Below are positions 21,746-29,719 of a DNA stretch of 64,000 nucleotides, in pieces. The translations under genes were made by a program, and so were the position numbers. Under the pieces are notes generated by a model, which saw only the letters and a program-made list of their open reading frames with translations, did no database searches and had not been told where the DNA came from. Each line of letters starts with the position of its first letter. Within the stretch, counting starts at the first letter, position 1. This DNA comes from RPQJ01 sp963706755. GTDB taxonomy: Bacteria > Pseudomonadota > Gammaproteobacteria > Steroidobacterales > Steroidobacteraceae. The stretch spans positions 129,836-193,835 of the forward strand of contig CAVPNH010000014.1 of NCBI GenBank assembly GCA_963706755.1, in the 5' to 3' direction.

Positions 21746-23164
21746 TCAGAGCATCTCGGACGCGACATCCGCCAGCCTCGAGCGCTCGCCGCGCATCAGC
21801 GTCACGTGGCCGTAGTGGGCCCAGCCCCGGAAGCGGTTCACGACGTAGGTGAGCCCGCAGGTGGTCTCGGACAGGTACGGCGTATCGATCTGCGCGATGT
21901 TGCCGAGGCAGACGAGCTTGGTGCCCGGGCCGGCGCGCGTGACGATGGCCTTCATCTGCTTCGGGGTCAGGTTCTGGGCCTCGTCCAAGATGATGTAGCG
22001 GTTGAGGAAGGTCCGGCCGCGCATGAAGTTGAGCGAGCGGATCTTGATCCGGTTGCGCAGCAGGTCGTTCGTGGCCGCGCGGCCCCAGCTGCCGCCCTCC
22101 TGGCTCTGCGTCAGGACCTCGAGGTTGTCCATGAGCGCGCCCATCCAGGGCTCCATCTTTTCCTCTTCCGTGCCCGGCAGGAAGCCGATGTCCTCGCCGA
22201 GCGGGATCGTGACCCGGGTCATGATGATCTCGCTGAAGCGGTTGGTCTCGAGCGTCTGTGCGAGGCCCGCCGCGAGCGTAAGCAGGGTCTTGCCGGTGCC
22301 GGCGGGCCCGAGCACGGTCACGAAGTCGATGTCGGGATCGAGCAGCAGGTTGAGCGCGAAGTTCTGCTCGCGATTGCGCGCGCTGATGCCCCACACGCCG
22401 TGGCGCTCGCGGCGGAAGTCGCGCACGACCTCGATCACCGCGGAGTCGCCCTCGATCCGGCGCACGATGGCCTCGATGCCGTGCTCGCCGCCCTGGTAGA
22501 CGAACTGGTTCGGCGCCCAGTTGGCCACGACTTTCCCGCGCATGCGATAGAAGGCGCGGCCGTGCTCCTGCCAGGACTCGAGGCTCCGCCCGGCCCGCTC
22601 CCAGAAGTTTGCCGGCAGTTCCTCCATCCCGGTGTAGAGGAGGTCGGCGTCCTCGATGGTCTTGTCGCTGTAGTAGTCCTCGGCGTGCACGCCGATGATC
22701 GCCGCCTTGATGCGCAGGTTGATGTCCTTGGACACCAGGGTGACCCGGGCGCGCGGGTGCTCCCGCTGCAGGGCGACCGTGTGGGCGAGGATCGCGTTGT
22801 CGGCCCCGTGGCCCGGCAGCGTGTCCGGCAGCCCGGTCGTCATCTGCTTGGTCTGGAAGAAGAGCCGCCCGGTCGGTGGCTTCTTGCCGCCATTTACGTA
22901 CTTCGCAGGCGGCAGCTCGAGGCCGCGGTCGATCTGCTGCTTGGTGGAGTTCGCCATCAGCTCGTCGAGGAACCGGCTCACCTGGCGCACGTTGCGCGCG
23001 GCCTCCGACATGCCTTTCTTGCCCGCGTCGAGCTCCTCGAGGACGATCATCGGGATGAAGATGTCGTGTTCCTCGAAGCGGAAGATGCACGTGGGGTCGT
23101 GCATCAGGACGTTGGTGTCGAGCAGGAATATGCGGCGCAGGTCGGGCTTCTTCTTGGACGGCAA
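21746..23164 (-). CDS. PIN-domain PhoH family ATPase
   Basis: A 472-residue two-domain protein. An N-terminal PIN nuclease-type domain (FLLDTNVLMHDP, VLEELDAGKKG, DNAILAHTV) precedes a PhoH ATPase with Walker A LGPAGTGKTL and Walker B YIILDEAQNLTP. This is the PhoH2-like fusion, thought to be an RNA helicase/RNase. The TTG start at 23164 has GGAG seven bases upstream and begins LPSKKKPDLRRIF; the open frame continues upstream through purine-rich sequence without a better site. It is cytoplasmic. Confidence 0.9.
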   Translation of the reverse strand: MPSKKKPDLRRIFLLDTNVLMHDPTCIFRFEEHDIFIPMIVLEELDAGKKGMSEAARNVRQVSRFLDELMANSTKQQIDRGLELPPAKYVNGGKKPPTGRLFFQTKQMTTGLPDTLPGHGADNAILAHTVALQREHPRARVTLVSKDINLRIKAAIIGVHAEDYYSDKTIEDADLLYTGMEELPANFWERAGRSLESWQEHGRAFYRMRGKVVANWAPNQFVYQGGEHGIEAIVRRIEGDSAVIEVVRDFRRERHGVWGISARNREQNFALNLLLDPDIDFVTVLGPAGTGKTLLTLAAGLAQTLETNRFSEIIMTRVTIPLGEDIGFLPGTEEEKMEPWMGALMDNLEVLTQSQEGGSWGRAATNDLLRNRIKIRSLNFMRGRTFLNRYIILDEAQNLTPKQMKAIVTRAGPGTKLVCLGNIAQIDTPYLSETTCGLTYVVNRFRGWAHYGHVTLMRGERSRLADVASEML

Positions 23165-23235
23165 CGGCGGACTCCGGTGGACGGCGAAGGAGCGGAGATG
23201 GAGCGGGGAACGAGTGGAGAGGGAGCGGAGAGTGG

Positions 23236-23709
23236 TCAAAGCTCGCGCGCGGCGGCGAGCACCTCCTCCGCGTGCCCGTTCACCTTGACCTTGCGCCACT
23301 CCCGCCGCAGGACGCCTTCGGCGTCGATCAGGAAGGTGCTGCGCTCGACGCCCATGTACTTCCGGCCGTACATGCTCTTTTCCTTCCATACCTCGAAGAG
23401 CCCGCAGGCCTTCTTGTCCTCGTCGCTCAAGAGCTCGAAGGGGAAGCCGTATTTCGCCTTGAACTTTTCGTGCGAGGCGAGGCTGTCGGGAGACACCCCC
23501 ACCACGACCGCCTTCGCCTTGCGGAAAGCGTCATGCAGGTCGCGGAACGCGACGCTCTCGCTGGTGCAGCCCGAGGTGCTGTCCTTGGGGTAGAAGTAGA
23601 CGACGATCGTCCGGCCCCTGGCTTCCGAAAGCTTCCAGGGCCGGGCGCCGGTCGAGGGGAGGGTGAAGTCCGGGACTTTCTTGCCGATGGCAGCGGTCTT
23701 CTCAGCCAT
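23236..23709 (-). CDS. bcp: Thioredoxin-dependent peroxiredoxin Bcp/PrxQ (first copy)
   Basis: A 157-residue PrxQ-type peroxiredoxin that reduces hydroperoxides. The peroxidatic cysteine is in DSTSGCTSES, where most relatives read TPGCT, so the proline is a serine here. The catalytic threonine (GCT) and the downstream conserved arginine (VERSTFLID) are kept. No PrxQ resolving cysteine five residues after the peroxidatic one is seen, so it may be a 1-Cys form or use the cysteine in KKACGLFE. A second Bcp gene lies about 5 kb away. Confidence 0.88.
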   Translation of the reverse strand: MAEKTAAIGKKVPDFTLPSTGARPWKLSEARGRTIVVYFYPKDSTSGCTSESVAFRDLHDAFRKAKAVVVGVSPDSLASHEKFKAKYGFPFELLSDEDKKACGLFEVWKEKSMYGRKYMGVERSTFLIDAEGVLRREWRKVKVNGHAEEVLAAAREL

Positions 23710-23715
23710 GTCTGC

Positions 23716-24246
23716 TCATGCCTTGAGGGGCTCCAGGATCGCGTCCAGGTTCATGTTGTCGCAGAGGTCCATGAACTCCTCGCGCAGCGCCGCGACGTGA
23801 ATGCGCGTCGGGACGAGCACGACCATGTACACGGAGAACATCGGCGCGCCGGTGTGCGCGGCGGCGTAGGTGCGGGTGGAAATGTCGCTGATGTCGATGC
23901 CGCGCGAGGAAAAGAAGCCGGCAAGCGCGTGCAGCACCCCCGGCTGGTCGAGGCAGACGACGTCCACGGTGTAGGACACCATGTCGGTCCGCGGCGGCCG
24001 GACCTCGGTGCGGCGGCTCGAAATGGTCAGGCCGGAGCTCTCGGCGAGCTTCGCGAGCTCGCCATCGAGCTTGGTCATGGTGTGCCAGTTCCCGGCCACC
24101 AGCATGAGCATGGCGAACTCGTTGCCGAGCGCCGTCATGCGGCTTTCGAGGACGTTTCCGCCGCAATCGACGACGACACGGGTCAGGTCGTAGACGAGCC
24201 CGGTGCGGTCACTGCCGATTGCGGAAATCGCGATAAGTTGCTTCAT
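23716..24246 (-). CDS. gcvR: Glycine cleavage system transcriptional repressor GcvR
   Basis: A 176-residue protein with two ACT domains. The first starts LIAISAIGSDRTGLVYDL and the second TVDVVCLDQPGVLHALAGFF. This layout is GcvR, which binds glycine and GcvA to repress the glycine cleavage operon in gammaproteobacteria. It starts at ATG 24246, is followed after 6 bp by bcp (a gcvR-bcp pairing seen in many gammaproteobacteria), and is divergent from dapA. Confidence 0.88.
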   Translation of the reverse strand: MKQLIAISAIGSDRTGLVYDLTRVVVDCGGNVLESRMTALGNEFAMLMLVAGNWHTMTKLDGELAKLAESSGLTISSRRTEVRPPRTDMVSYTVDVVCLDQPGVLHALAGFFSSRGIDISDISTRTYAAAHTGAPMFSVYMVVLVPTRIHVAALREEFMDLCDNMNLDAILEPLKA

Positions 24247-24358
24247 AGGTTTCCGTGGGTGAGTGTAGCGGGGAGCGCGCGCCGCGTACACGCGCTCTTG
24301 CCTTGCCTCGCGCGACGGCGCGGGCATAGCATCGTCGGTGGACTCGAGAGAGGCAGGA

Positions 24359-25240
24359 ATGTTCAAGGGCAGCATCCCGGCACTGGTCACGCCGATGCAC
24401 CAGGACGGGGCGGTCGATTTCGGCGCCTGGGAGCGGTTGATCGATTTCCATCTGGAGTCGGGTTCCGACGCCGTGGTCGTCGGCGGCACGACGGGCGAGT
24501 CCCCGGCCCTCGAGCGCGCGGAACTCGAGGACCTGATCCGCAGCGCCCGGCGCCGGATCGCGGGCCGGATCCCGCTCATCGCGGGCAGCGGCACGGCGGG
24601 CACGGCGAAGAGCGTGGCGCTGTCGCGGGCGGCCGAGGCTGCGGGCGCGGACGCGCTGCTGGTCGTCACGCCTTACTACAACCGGCCGACGCAGGAAGGG
24701 CTCTACAGGCACTTCACCACCATCGCCGACGCCGTGAAAATTCCGCTGATCCTCTACAACGTCCCCGGGCGGACGGCCTGCGACCTGCTGCCCGAGACCG
24801 TGGGACGCCTGTCGGAGCACCCGCGGATCGCAGGGATCAAGGAGGCGACCGGCAGCGTGGAGCGGGGCGCAGAGGTGCTCCGGGTTTCGCGCCCCGGTTT
24901 CATACTGCTCGGCGGGGACGATGCCACGGCCGCGCCGCTGATGCGGGTTGGCGCCTGCGGTGTGATCTCGGTGACCGCCAATGTCGCTTCGACGGCGATG
25001 CACGAGATGTGCGCCGCGGCCCTGCGCGGCGCGCACGACGAGGCCGCGCGGATCGACGCCACGCTGGCCGGGCTCCACGAGAAACTCTTCGTCGAGCCGA
25101 ACCCGATTCCGGTCAAGTGGGCCGTCCACCGCATGGGACTCATCGGGCCGGCGATCCGGCTCCCGCTGGTGCCCCTGACCGAGGCGAACCGCCCGGCGGT
25201 TGAGGCCGCGATGCGCGCGGCAGGCATCGAACTGCGCTGA
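24359..25240 (+). CDS. dapA: 4-hydroxy-tetrahydrodipicolinate synthase DapA
   Basis: A 293-residue TIM-barrel enzyme of lysine and cell-wall diaminopimelate synthesis. It condenses pyruvate with aspartate semialdehyde. Active-site marks are GGTTGES, the catalytic tyrosine in TPYYNRP and the Schiff-base lysine in IAGIKEATG. ATG 24359 is used because AGGCAGGA precedes it; a GTG at 24338 is possible. It is divergent from gcvR across a 112-bp spacer. Confidence 0.95.
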   Translation: MFKGSIPALVTPMHQDGAVDFGAWERLIDFHLESGSDAVVVGGTTGESPALERAELEDLIRSARRRIAGRIPLIAGSGTAGTAKSVALSRAAEAAGADALLVVTPYYNRPTQEGLYRHFTTIADAVKIPLILYNVPGRTACDLLPETVGRLSEHPRIAGIKEATGSVERGAEVLRVSRPGFILLGGDDATAAPLMRVGACGVISVTANVASTAMHEMCAAALRGAHDEAARIDATLAGLHEKLFVEPNPIPVKWAVHRMGLIGPAIRLPLVPLTEANRPAVEAAMRAAGIELR

Positions 25241-25297
25241 ATGCGGCGGGACTTTCCGGCAGCAAGCCGAACGTGTAGGCTCTCCGCCCCTTCGAAC

Positions 25298-25389
25298 GGA
25301 GAGGTGGCCGAGTGGTCGAAGGCGCTGGACTGGAATTCCAGTTACATCTCAACGGGTGTACGTGGGTTCGAATCCCACCCTCTCCGCCA
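25298..25389 (+). tRNA. tRNA-Ser (anticodon GGA)
   Basis: The cloverleaf has acceptor stem GGAGAGG paired with CCTCTCC, a D-arm GGCCGAGTGGTCGAAGGC, and an anticodon stem CTGGA/TCCAG enclosing loop CTGGAAT (anticodon GGA). A long class II variable arm follows, then the T-loop GGTTCGAATCCC. The discriminator G and the encoded CCA (25387-25389) are present. Confidence 0.96.
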
Positions 25390-25397
25390 CGAATCGC

Positions 25398-25418
25398 AAC
25401 GCCCCGCAAGGGGCGTTT
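25398..25418 (+). terminator. Rho-independent terminator after tRNA-Ser
   Basis: A hairpin AACGCCCC-GCAA-GGGGCGTT with a short T-rich tail (TTTGCGTTTCC) begins 9 bp after the tRNA CCA end. The stem is perfect with a stable GCAA tetraloop. Confidence 0.75.
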
Positions 25419-25523
25419 GCGTTTCCGGGGTCCTCGGCGCGGATTCCTGGTGCACGGAACTTCACCTATTGCGGCAGGCCCGCCGTCCGGTAGATTTCTC
25501 GGGATCACCCCAAGGAGCCCTCC

Positions 25524-26588
25524 ATGCCCCTCGTCTCAATGCGCCAGCTGCTCGACCACGCGGCCGAGCACGGCTACGGCCTGCCGGCCTTCAACGTCAA
25601 CAACCTCGAACAGGTCCGCGCCATCATGGAGGCGGCCGACGAGACCTGCAGCCCGGTCATCATGCAGGGCTCGGCCGGCGCGCGGAAATACGCCGGCGAG
25701 GCCTTCCTGCGCCACCTGATCCAGGCCGCGATCGAGGCCTATCCGCACATCCCGGTCGTGATGCACCAGGACCACGGCCAGTCGCCCGCCGTGTGCATGG
25801 GCGCGATCCGCTCGGGCTTCTCGAGCGTGATGATGGACGGCTCGCTGATGGAGGACGCCAAGACGCCCTCGTCCTACGAGTACAACGTCGAGACCTCGCG
25901 CAGGGTCGTGGATTTCTCCCACGCGATCGGAGTGACGGTGGAGGCGGAGCTCGGCGTGCTGGGTTCCCTCGAGACCATGCGCGGCGACAAGGAGGACGGG
26001 CACGGCGCCGAGGGCACCATGACCCGCGAGCAGCTGCTCACCGATCCCGACCAGGCGGCCGACTTCGTGGCGAAGACCCAGTGCGACGCGCTCGCCATCG
26101 CCATCGGCACCTCGCACGGCGCCTACAAGTTCACGCGCAAGCCCACCGGCGACATCCTCGCGATCCAGCGCATCAAGGAGATCCACGCGCGCATCCCGAA
26201 CACGCACCTCGTGATGCACGGCTCATCGAGCGTGCCGCAGGAGTGGCTCGAGATCATCCGCAAGTACGGCGGCCAGATGAAGGAGACCTACGGCGTACCG
26301 GTGGAGGAAATCGTCGAGGGCATCAAGCACGGCGTGCGCAAGATCAACATCGACACCGACATCCGACTTGCCATGACGGGTGCCATCCGACGTCACATGT
26401 CCGAGAAGCCCTCGGAATTCGATCCACGCAAGTTCCTCGCGGACGCGCAGAAGGCGGCGCGGGACATCTGCAAGCTCCGCTACGAGGCCTTCGGCTGCGC
26501 GGGGCAGGCGGCGAAGATCAAGCCGCTGTCGCTCGAGAAGATGGCGGAGCGCTACAGGAAGGGCGAGCTCAACCAGATCGTGCAGTAG
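25524..26588 (+). CDS. fba: Class II fructose-bisphosphate aldolase
   Basis: A 354-residue class II (zinc) aldolase cleaving fructose-1,6-bisphosphate in glycolysis, gluconeogenesis or the Calvin cycle. Zinc and active-site residues are in MHQDHGQS, IGTSHGAYKF and VMHGSSSVP, and the acidic segment NIDTDIRLA is intact. The length fits the class IIB/CbbA-type group. The start ATG 25524 follows AAGGAG. It sits 3 bp before apbE. Confidence 0.94.
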   Translation: MPLVSMRQLLDHAAEHGYGLPAFNVNNLEQVRAIMEAADETCSPVIMQGSAGARKYAGEAFLRHLIQAAIEAYPHIPVVMHQDHGQSPAVCMGAIRSGFSSVMMDGSLMEDAKTPSSYEYNVETSRRVVDFSHAIGVTVEAELGVLGSLETMRGDKEDGHGAEGTMTREQLLTDPDQAADFVAKTQCDALAIAIGTSHGAYKFTRKPTGDILAIQRIKEIHARIPNTHLVMHGSSSVPQEWLEIIRKYGGQMKETYGVPVEEIVEGIKHGVRKINIDTDIRLAMTGAIRRHMSEKPSEFDPRKFLADAQKAARDICKLRYEAFGCAGQAAKIKPLSLEKMAERYRKGELNQIVQ

Positions 26589-26591
26589 GGC

Positions 26592-27632
26592 GTGCACGCC
26601 GCCCGGACTCTTGCGGCGATCGTCCTCACGTGGGTGTGCGCCTGCACGCCCGCGCCGGAGCAGTTCGACGGCCGCACGATGGGTACGACCTGGAGCGTCA
26701 CCGTCACGCGACTGCCCGAGGGCGTGACTCGCGAGGCACTGCAGGCGGTCATCGATAGCGTGCTTGAGGAGATCAACCGGCACCTCTCGACCTACGATCC
26801 GGCGAGCGAGATCTCGGCGTTCAATGCGAGTCGTTCCACCGACGCGATCGAGGTGTCTCCGCAACTGCGCGAGGTCGTCGCGATTTCGCTCGAGGTCAGT
26901 GCCGCCACGGGTGGGGCATTCGACATAACCGTCGGCCCGCTCGTGCGGGCCTGGGGATTCGGCAGCGGGCAGGGCGCGGCCTTGCCCGCGGTGCCGCCAA
27001 CCCTCGACACGGCGCCGGCAGCACTGGACAGGATCCGTGAGACCACCGGCTACCAGAAGCTCGAGTTGCCGGCCGGCGTGCACACGCTTCGCAAGGTGCT
27101 GCCGACGCTCGAACTGGACGTGAACGGAATCGCGCCCGGCTACGCGGTGGACCTGATCGCCGAGCACTTCGAAGCACTCGGCGTGCGGGACTACCTCGTG
27201 GAACTGGGCGGCGAGCTCCGCGCCCGCGGGCGCAGCCCCGGCGGGAGCCCGTGGCGCGCGGCGGTCGAGGTGCCGTGGAGTGGCGAGCGCAGGCCCTACA
27301 CTCTGGTCGAACTCGACGGCATGAGCGCCTCGACGTCGGGAGATTACCGCGACTTCCGTATCGTCGGCGGCCGACGCGTGTCGCACACGATCGACCCTCG
27401 TACGGGAGCGCCGGTCACGAACGGGCTCGCCTCGGTCTGCGTCCTGCTTCCATCCGCGGCGCGTGCCGACGGCTGGGCGACGGCGCTCATGGTCCTCGGG
27501 CCTGAAGACGGACTGGCACTCGCGCGCAGGTCGGGCCTGGCGGCGCTCTTCATCGAGCGGGACGCGTCGGGCCACGGATTCAGTGAGCGCTCGACCCCGG
27601 AGTTCGAACGCTTGCGCCGCGCGCTCGACTGA
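26592..27632 (+). CDS. apbE: FAD:protein FMN transferase ApbE (lipoprotein)
   Basis: A 346-residue ApbE-family flavin transferase that attaches FMN covalently to threonine in proteins such as RnfG or NqrB/C. The signal peptide is followed by a possible lipobox (WVCAC) and the mature part starts near residue 18. Family marks are GTTWSVTV, the DVNGIAPGYAVD segment and SHTIDPRTGAPV with its conserved histidine. The GTG at 26592 lies 3 bp after the aldolase stop. Membrane anchoring on the periplasmic side is inferred from the lipobox. Confidence 0.9.
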   Translation: MHAARTLAAIVLTWVCACTPAPEQFDGRTMGTTWSVTVTRLPEGVTREALQAVIDSVLEEINRHLSTYDPASEISAFNASRSTDAIEVSPQLREVVAISLEVSAATGGAFDITVGPLVRAWGFGSGQGAALPAVPPTLDTAPAALDRIRETTGYQKLELPAGVHTLRKVLPTLELDVNGIAPGYAVDLIAEHFEALGVRDYLVELGGELRARGRSPGGSPWRAAVEVPWSGERRPYTLVELDGMSASTSGDYRDFRIVGGRRVSHTIDPRTGAPVTNGLASVCVLLPSAARADGWATALMVLGPEDGLALARRSGLAALFIERDASGHGFSERSTPEFERLRRALD

Positions 27633-27648
27633 CCGCTATTATCGGCGC

Positions 27649-28239
27649 ATGGCGGAACCCCCGATCCGGCTGCGTCGACGCCCGCACCTCGCGCCGCTCA
27701 TGGTGCCGCTGCTGTTCGTTCTGTCCGCGGGCGCGGGCGTCTTCTGGATCAGCACCTGGGCGCGCACGACGGTCGTGGTCATGCTGCGGCATGCGGAGGC
27801 GGAGACCGATCCCACAGGCGATCCCGACCTGAGTCCGGCTGGGGAAGCGCGTGTCCGCGGGCTCGGCCAATATGTCGCGGGCGTCCTCGCCAGCGGGAAA
27901 GTGGACTACCTCTATGCGGGCGACACGCGTCGCGCCGAGCAGACGGCGGCCCCGATCGCGAACCAGTTCCAGTTGCCGATCAATCTGCTGGCCCCGAGTG
28001 ACTGGGACGGGCTTGCGAGCCGCATCAAGCGGGAGCACCGCGGCAAGACGGTCGTGGTCGTGGGGTATTCGAGCACCATCCCCGGGGTGCTGAGCCGGAT
28101 CAGCGCCACGGACGTGGCCATAGCCGACGATGAGTACGACGCGATCTACGTGGTCGTCATGCCGAGCCTGGGTTCGGCGCAGCTCTTCAAGCTGCGCTAC
28201 GGGCCGGCGGTTCCAGTCGGCGCAGCCTCTGGCAAGTAG
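27649..28239 (+). CDS. Membrane-anchored histidine phosphatase family protein with an altered catalytic residue
   Basis: A 196-residue protein with one N-terminal membrane segment (residues about 15-35) followed by a histidine-phosphatase-fold domain, probably periplasmic. The phosphohistidine motif is MLRHAEAE (R47, H48) and the middle arginine region GDTRRAEQTA is normal. The second catalytic histidine, usually GHSNT in this group, is replaced: the sequence reads VVGYSSTIPG, with Y140 at that place. This may lower or abolish phosphatase activity. It follows apbE by 16 bp. Its substrate is unknown. Confidence 0.8.
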   Translation: MAEPPIRLRRRPHLAPLMVPLLFVLSAGAGVFWISTWARTTVVVMLRHAEAETDPTGDPDLSPAGEARVRGLGQYVAGVLASGKVDYLYAGDTRRAEQTAAPIANQFQLPINLLAPSDWDGLASRIKREHRGKTVVVVGYSSTIPGVLSRISATDVAIADDEYDAIYVVVMPSLGSAQLFKLRYGPAVPVGAASGK

Positions 28240-28313
28240 GTCGCGCGGCGCCGGATCGACCGTTACCGGTCTGTTAAGAATATCACGTAACTGTTTGTAT
28301 TCATTAAGCGAGG

Positions 28314-28778
28314 TTACTTCCTGGCGCCTGCCTCGATGGCCTTCTTCACGAACGCCTCGTGCGCCCCGATCCGCAGGTCGGCGAGCACCGAGTCCTTGAT
28401 CTTGCCGTCCGCACCGATGAGGTAGGTGCCCCGGCGGACGCCGAATCCCAAGGGACCGTCGAGGTCGTAGGCCTTGACCGCCTTCTTGTCGGGATCGGCG
28501 AGCAACGGGAAGGTGAGGTCGTGCTTCTCCGCGAAACGCTTATGCGACGCGACGTCCTGCGGGCTCACGCCGACCACGCGTAGCTTCGCGCGCATCAGGT
28601 CCTGGTGCAGGTCGCGGAAGCTGCAGGCCTCTTTCGTGCAGCCCGGCGTGAAATCCGCCGGGTAGAAGTAGAGGATCAGCGGGCCGTCCGCGAGCAGCGA
28701 CTTCAAGGTGTGCTTGCGCCCCTGCTGGTCGGCGAGTTCGAATTCGGGTGCTTTCTGGCCACTTTCGAGCATTGTCAT
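28314..28778 (-). CDS. Peroxiredoxin Bcp-type (second copy)
   Basis: A 154-residue PrxQ/Bcp peroxiredoxin. The active-site motif is the canonical DFTPGCTKEACSF, with the peroxidatic cysteine and, five residues on, the resolving cysteine of a classical PrxQ. The ATG at 28778 overlaps the upstream GNAT stop (ATGA). ATG 28772 (MLESGQKAPEF) has a better spaced GGGGAG and could be used instead. It differs clearly from the first Bcp at 23.2 kb, so it is not a recent duplicate. Confidence 0.9.
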   Translation of the reverse strand: MTMLESGQKAPEFELADQQGRKHTLKSLLADGPLILYFYPADFTPGCTKEACSFRDLHQDLMRAKLRVVGVSPQDVASHKRFAEKHDLTFPLLADPDKKAVKAYDLDGPLGFGVRRGTYLIGADGKIKDSVLADLRIGAHEAFVKKAIEAGARK

Positions 28779-29257
28779 TCTCCCCTGGCGCTCACGACGG
28801 CGCCCGACATGTCCACTTCCATCACCACGTATCCCGCGTCCTGCATCCCGCACTGGCGGTACGTTTCCTGGGCGCGCTCGTTATCTCGCTCGACGTAGAG
28901 CCGCAGGCCGCAGACGCCGGGATCGGCCTTCGCCAGGTTTTCAATGTGCTGGTAGAGGGCTCGGAAGACGCCCAGGCGCCTCGCTTCAGGCGCAACGTAG
29001 ACGCTCTGGAACCACCAGAAGTCGCCGCAACGCCAGTCGCTCCACTCGCAGGTGTACATGGCCTGGCCGACGACCTTGCCATCGACCTCGGCGACGAAGT
29101 ACCGGCCGTGGCCGGGTGATTCGAACACGGCGCGGACGCCGCGCTCGACCGTGGGCCGATCGAGGTGCTTGTGCTCGGCCTCGAGCGCCATCGCGACGTT
29201 GCCGTTCACGATGAACGTAATGTCGCGGGCCTCGGCCTGTCGGACGGTGATTTCCAT
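28775..29257 (-). CDS. GNAT family N-acetyltransferase
   Basis: A 160-residue GNAT-fold acyltransferase. The acetyl-CoA-binding core is QSVYVAPEARRLGVFRALY, followed by the terminal beta bulge region LRLYVERDNERAQETYRQCG and the YVVMEVDM end. The substrate is unknown. It starts at ATG 29257 next to the tRNA-Ala gene and is coupled to the second bcp by ATGA. A fragment of a related gene appears on the same strand at 36.4 kb. Confidence 0.88.
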   Translation of the reverse strand: MEITVRQAEARDITFIVNGNVAMALEAEHKHLDRPTVERGVRAVFESPGHGRYFVAEVDGKVVGQAMYTCEWSDWRCGDFWWFQSVYVAPEARRLGVFRALYQHIENLAKADPGVCGLRLYVERDNERAQETYRQCGMQDAGYVVMEVDMSGAVVSARGE

Positions 29258-29327
29258 CAGGCGATCATACAGGCGCGGCTTCCGGTTGCGGGCAGGCAGG
29301 CCGGTGCTACAATGCGCGCCCTTTCGT

Positions 29328-29403
<76 letters not shown>

Positions 29404-29410
29404 CCATTCG

Positions 29411-29444
29411 ACGGCCGGGTCCCAGACCTGGCCGTTCTTCTTTT
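29411..29444 (+). terminator. Rho-independent terminator after tRNA-Ala
   Basis: The hairpin ACGGCCGGGTC-CCA-GACCTGGCCGT has one G-U pair and is followed by a T-rich run (TCTTCTTTT). It lies 8 bp after the tRNA and separates it from the tRNA-Arg gene. Confidence 0.8.
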
Positions 29445-29499
29445 GGCGGTGCCGTCGCTGGCCGATGACGGCACCGCGCCGGTAAACTGCTGATCGCGC

Positions 29500-29575
29500 G
29501 CCCCGGTAGCTCAGTGGATAGAGCGACCGCCTCCTAAGCGGTAGGTCGTCGGTTCAACTCCGGCCCGGGGCGCCA
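29500..29575 (+). tRNA. tRNA-Arg (anticodon CCT)
   Basis: Acceptor GCCCCGG pairs with CCGGGGC. The D-arm is GCTCAGTGGATAGAGC. The anticodon stem ACCGC/GCGGT encloses loop CTCCTAA, giving anticodon CCT, and the T-loop is GGTTCAACTCC. The discriminator G and encoded CCA are present. Confidence 0.95.
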
Positions 29576-29719
29576 ATCCCCCCCGAGTGGGCGCCTGTCA
29601 GGACGCCGAGGCTTCGGACGCCCCTCAAGGGCTAAGATGGCGGCAGGCGACAGCCGGACGAGCGGCCCGATCCCAGGTCGCCCAGGGTCGAAAACCGGCA
29701 CGTCGAGAACGAGGGCCCG

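Noticed and set aside
19726..21852. A 708-codon plus-strand open frame opposite mlaA and bepA
   Set aside because: Low-complexity Arg/Gly-rich sequence with no motif, opposite two well-supported genes.
25241..26758. A long plus-strand open frame over tRNA-Ser and the aldolase
   Set aside because: It passes through a tRNA gene and then lies out of frame with the aldolase.
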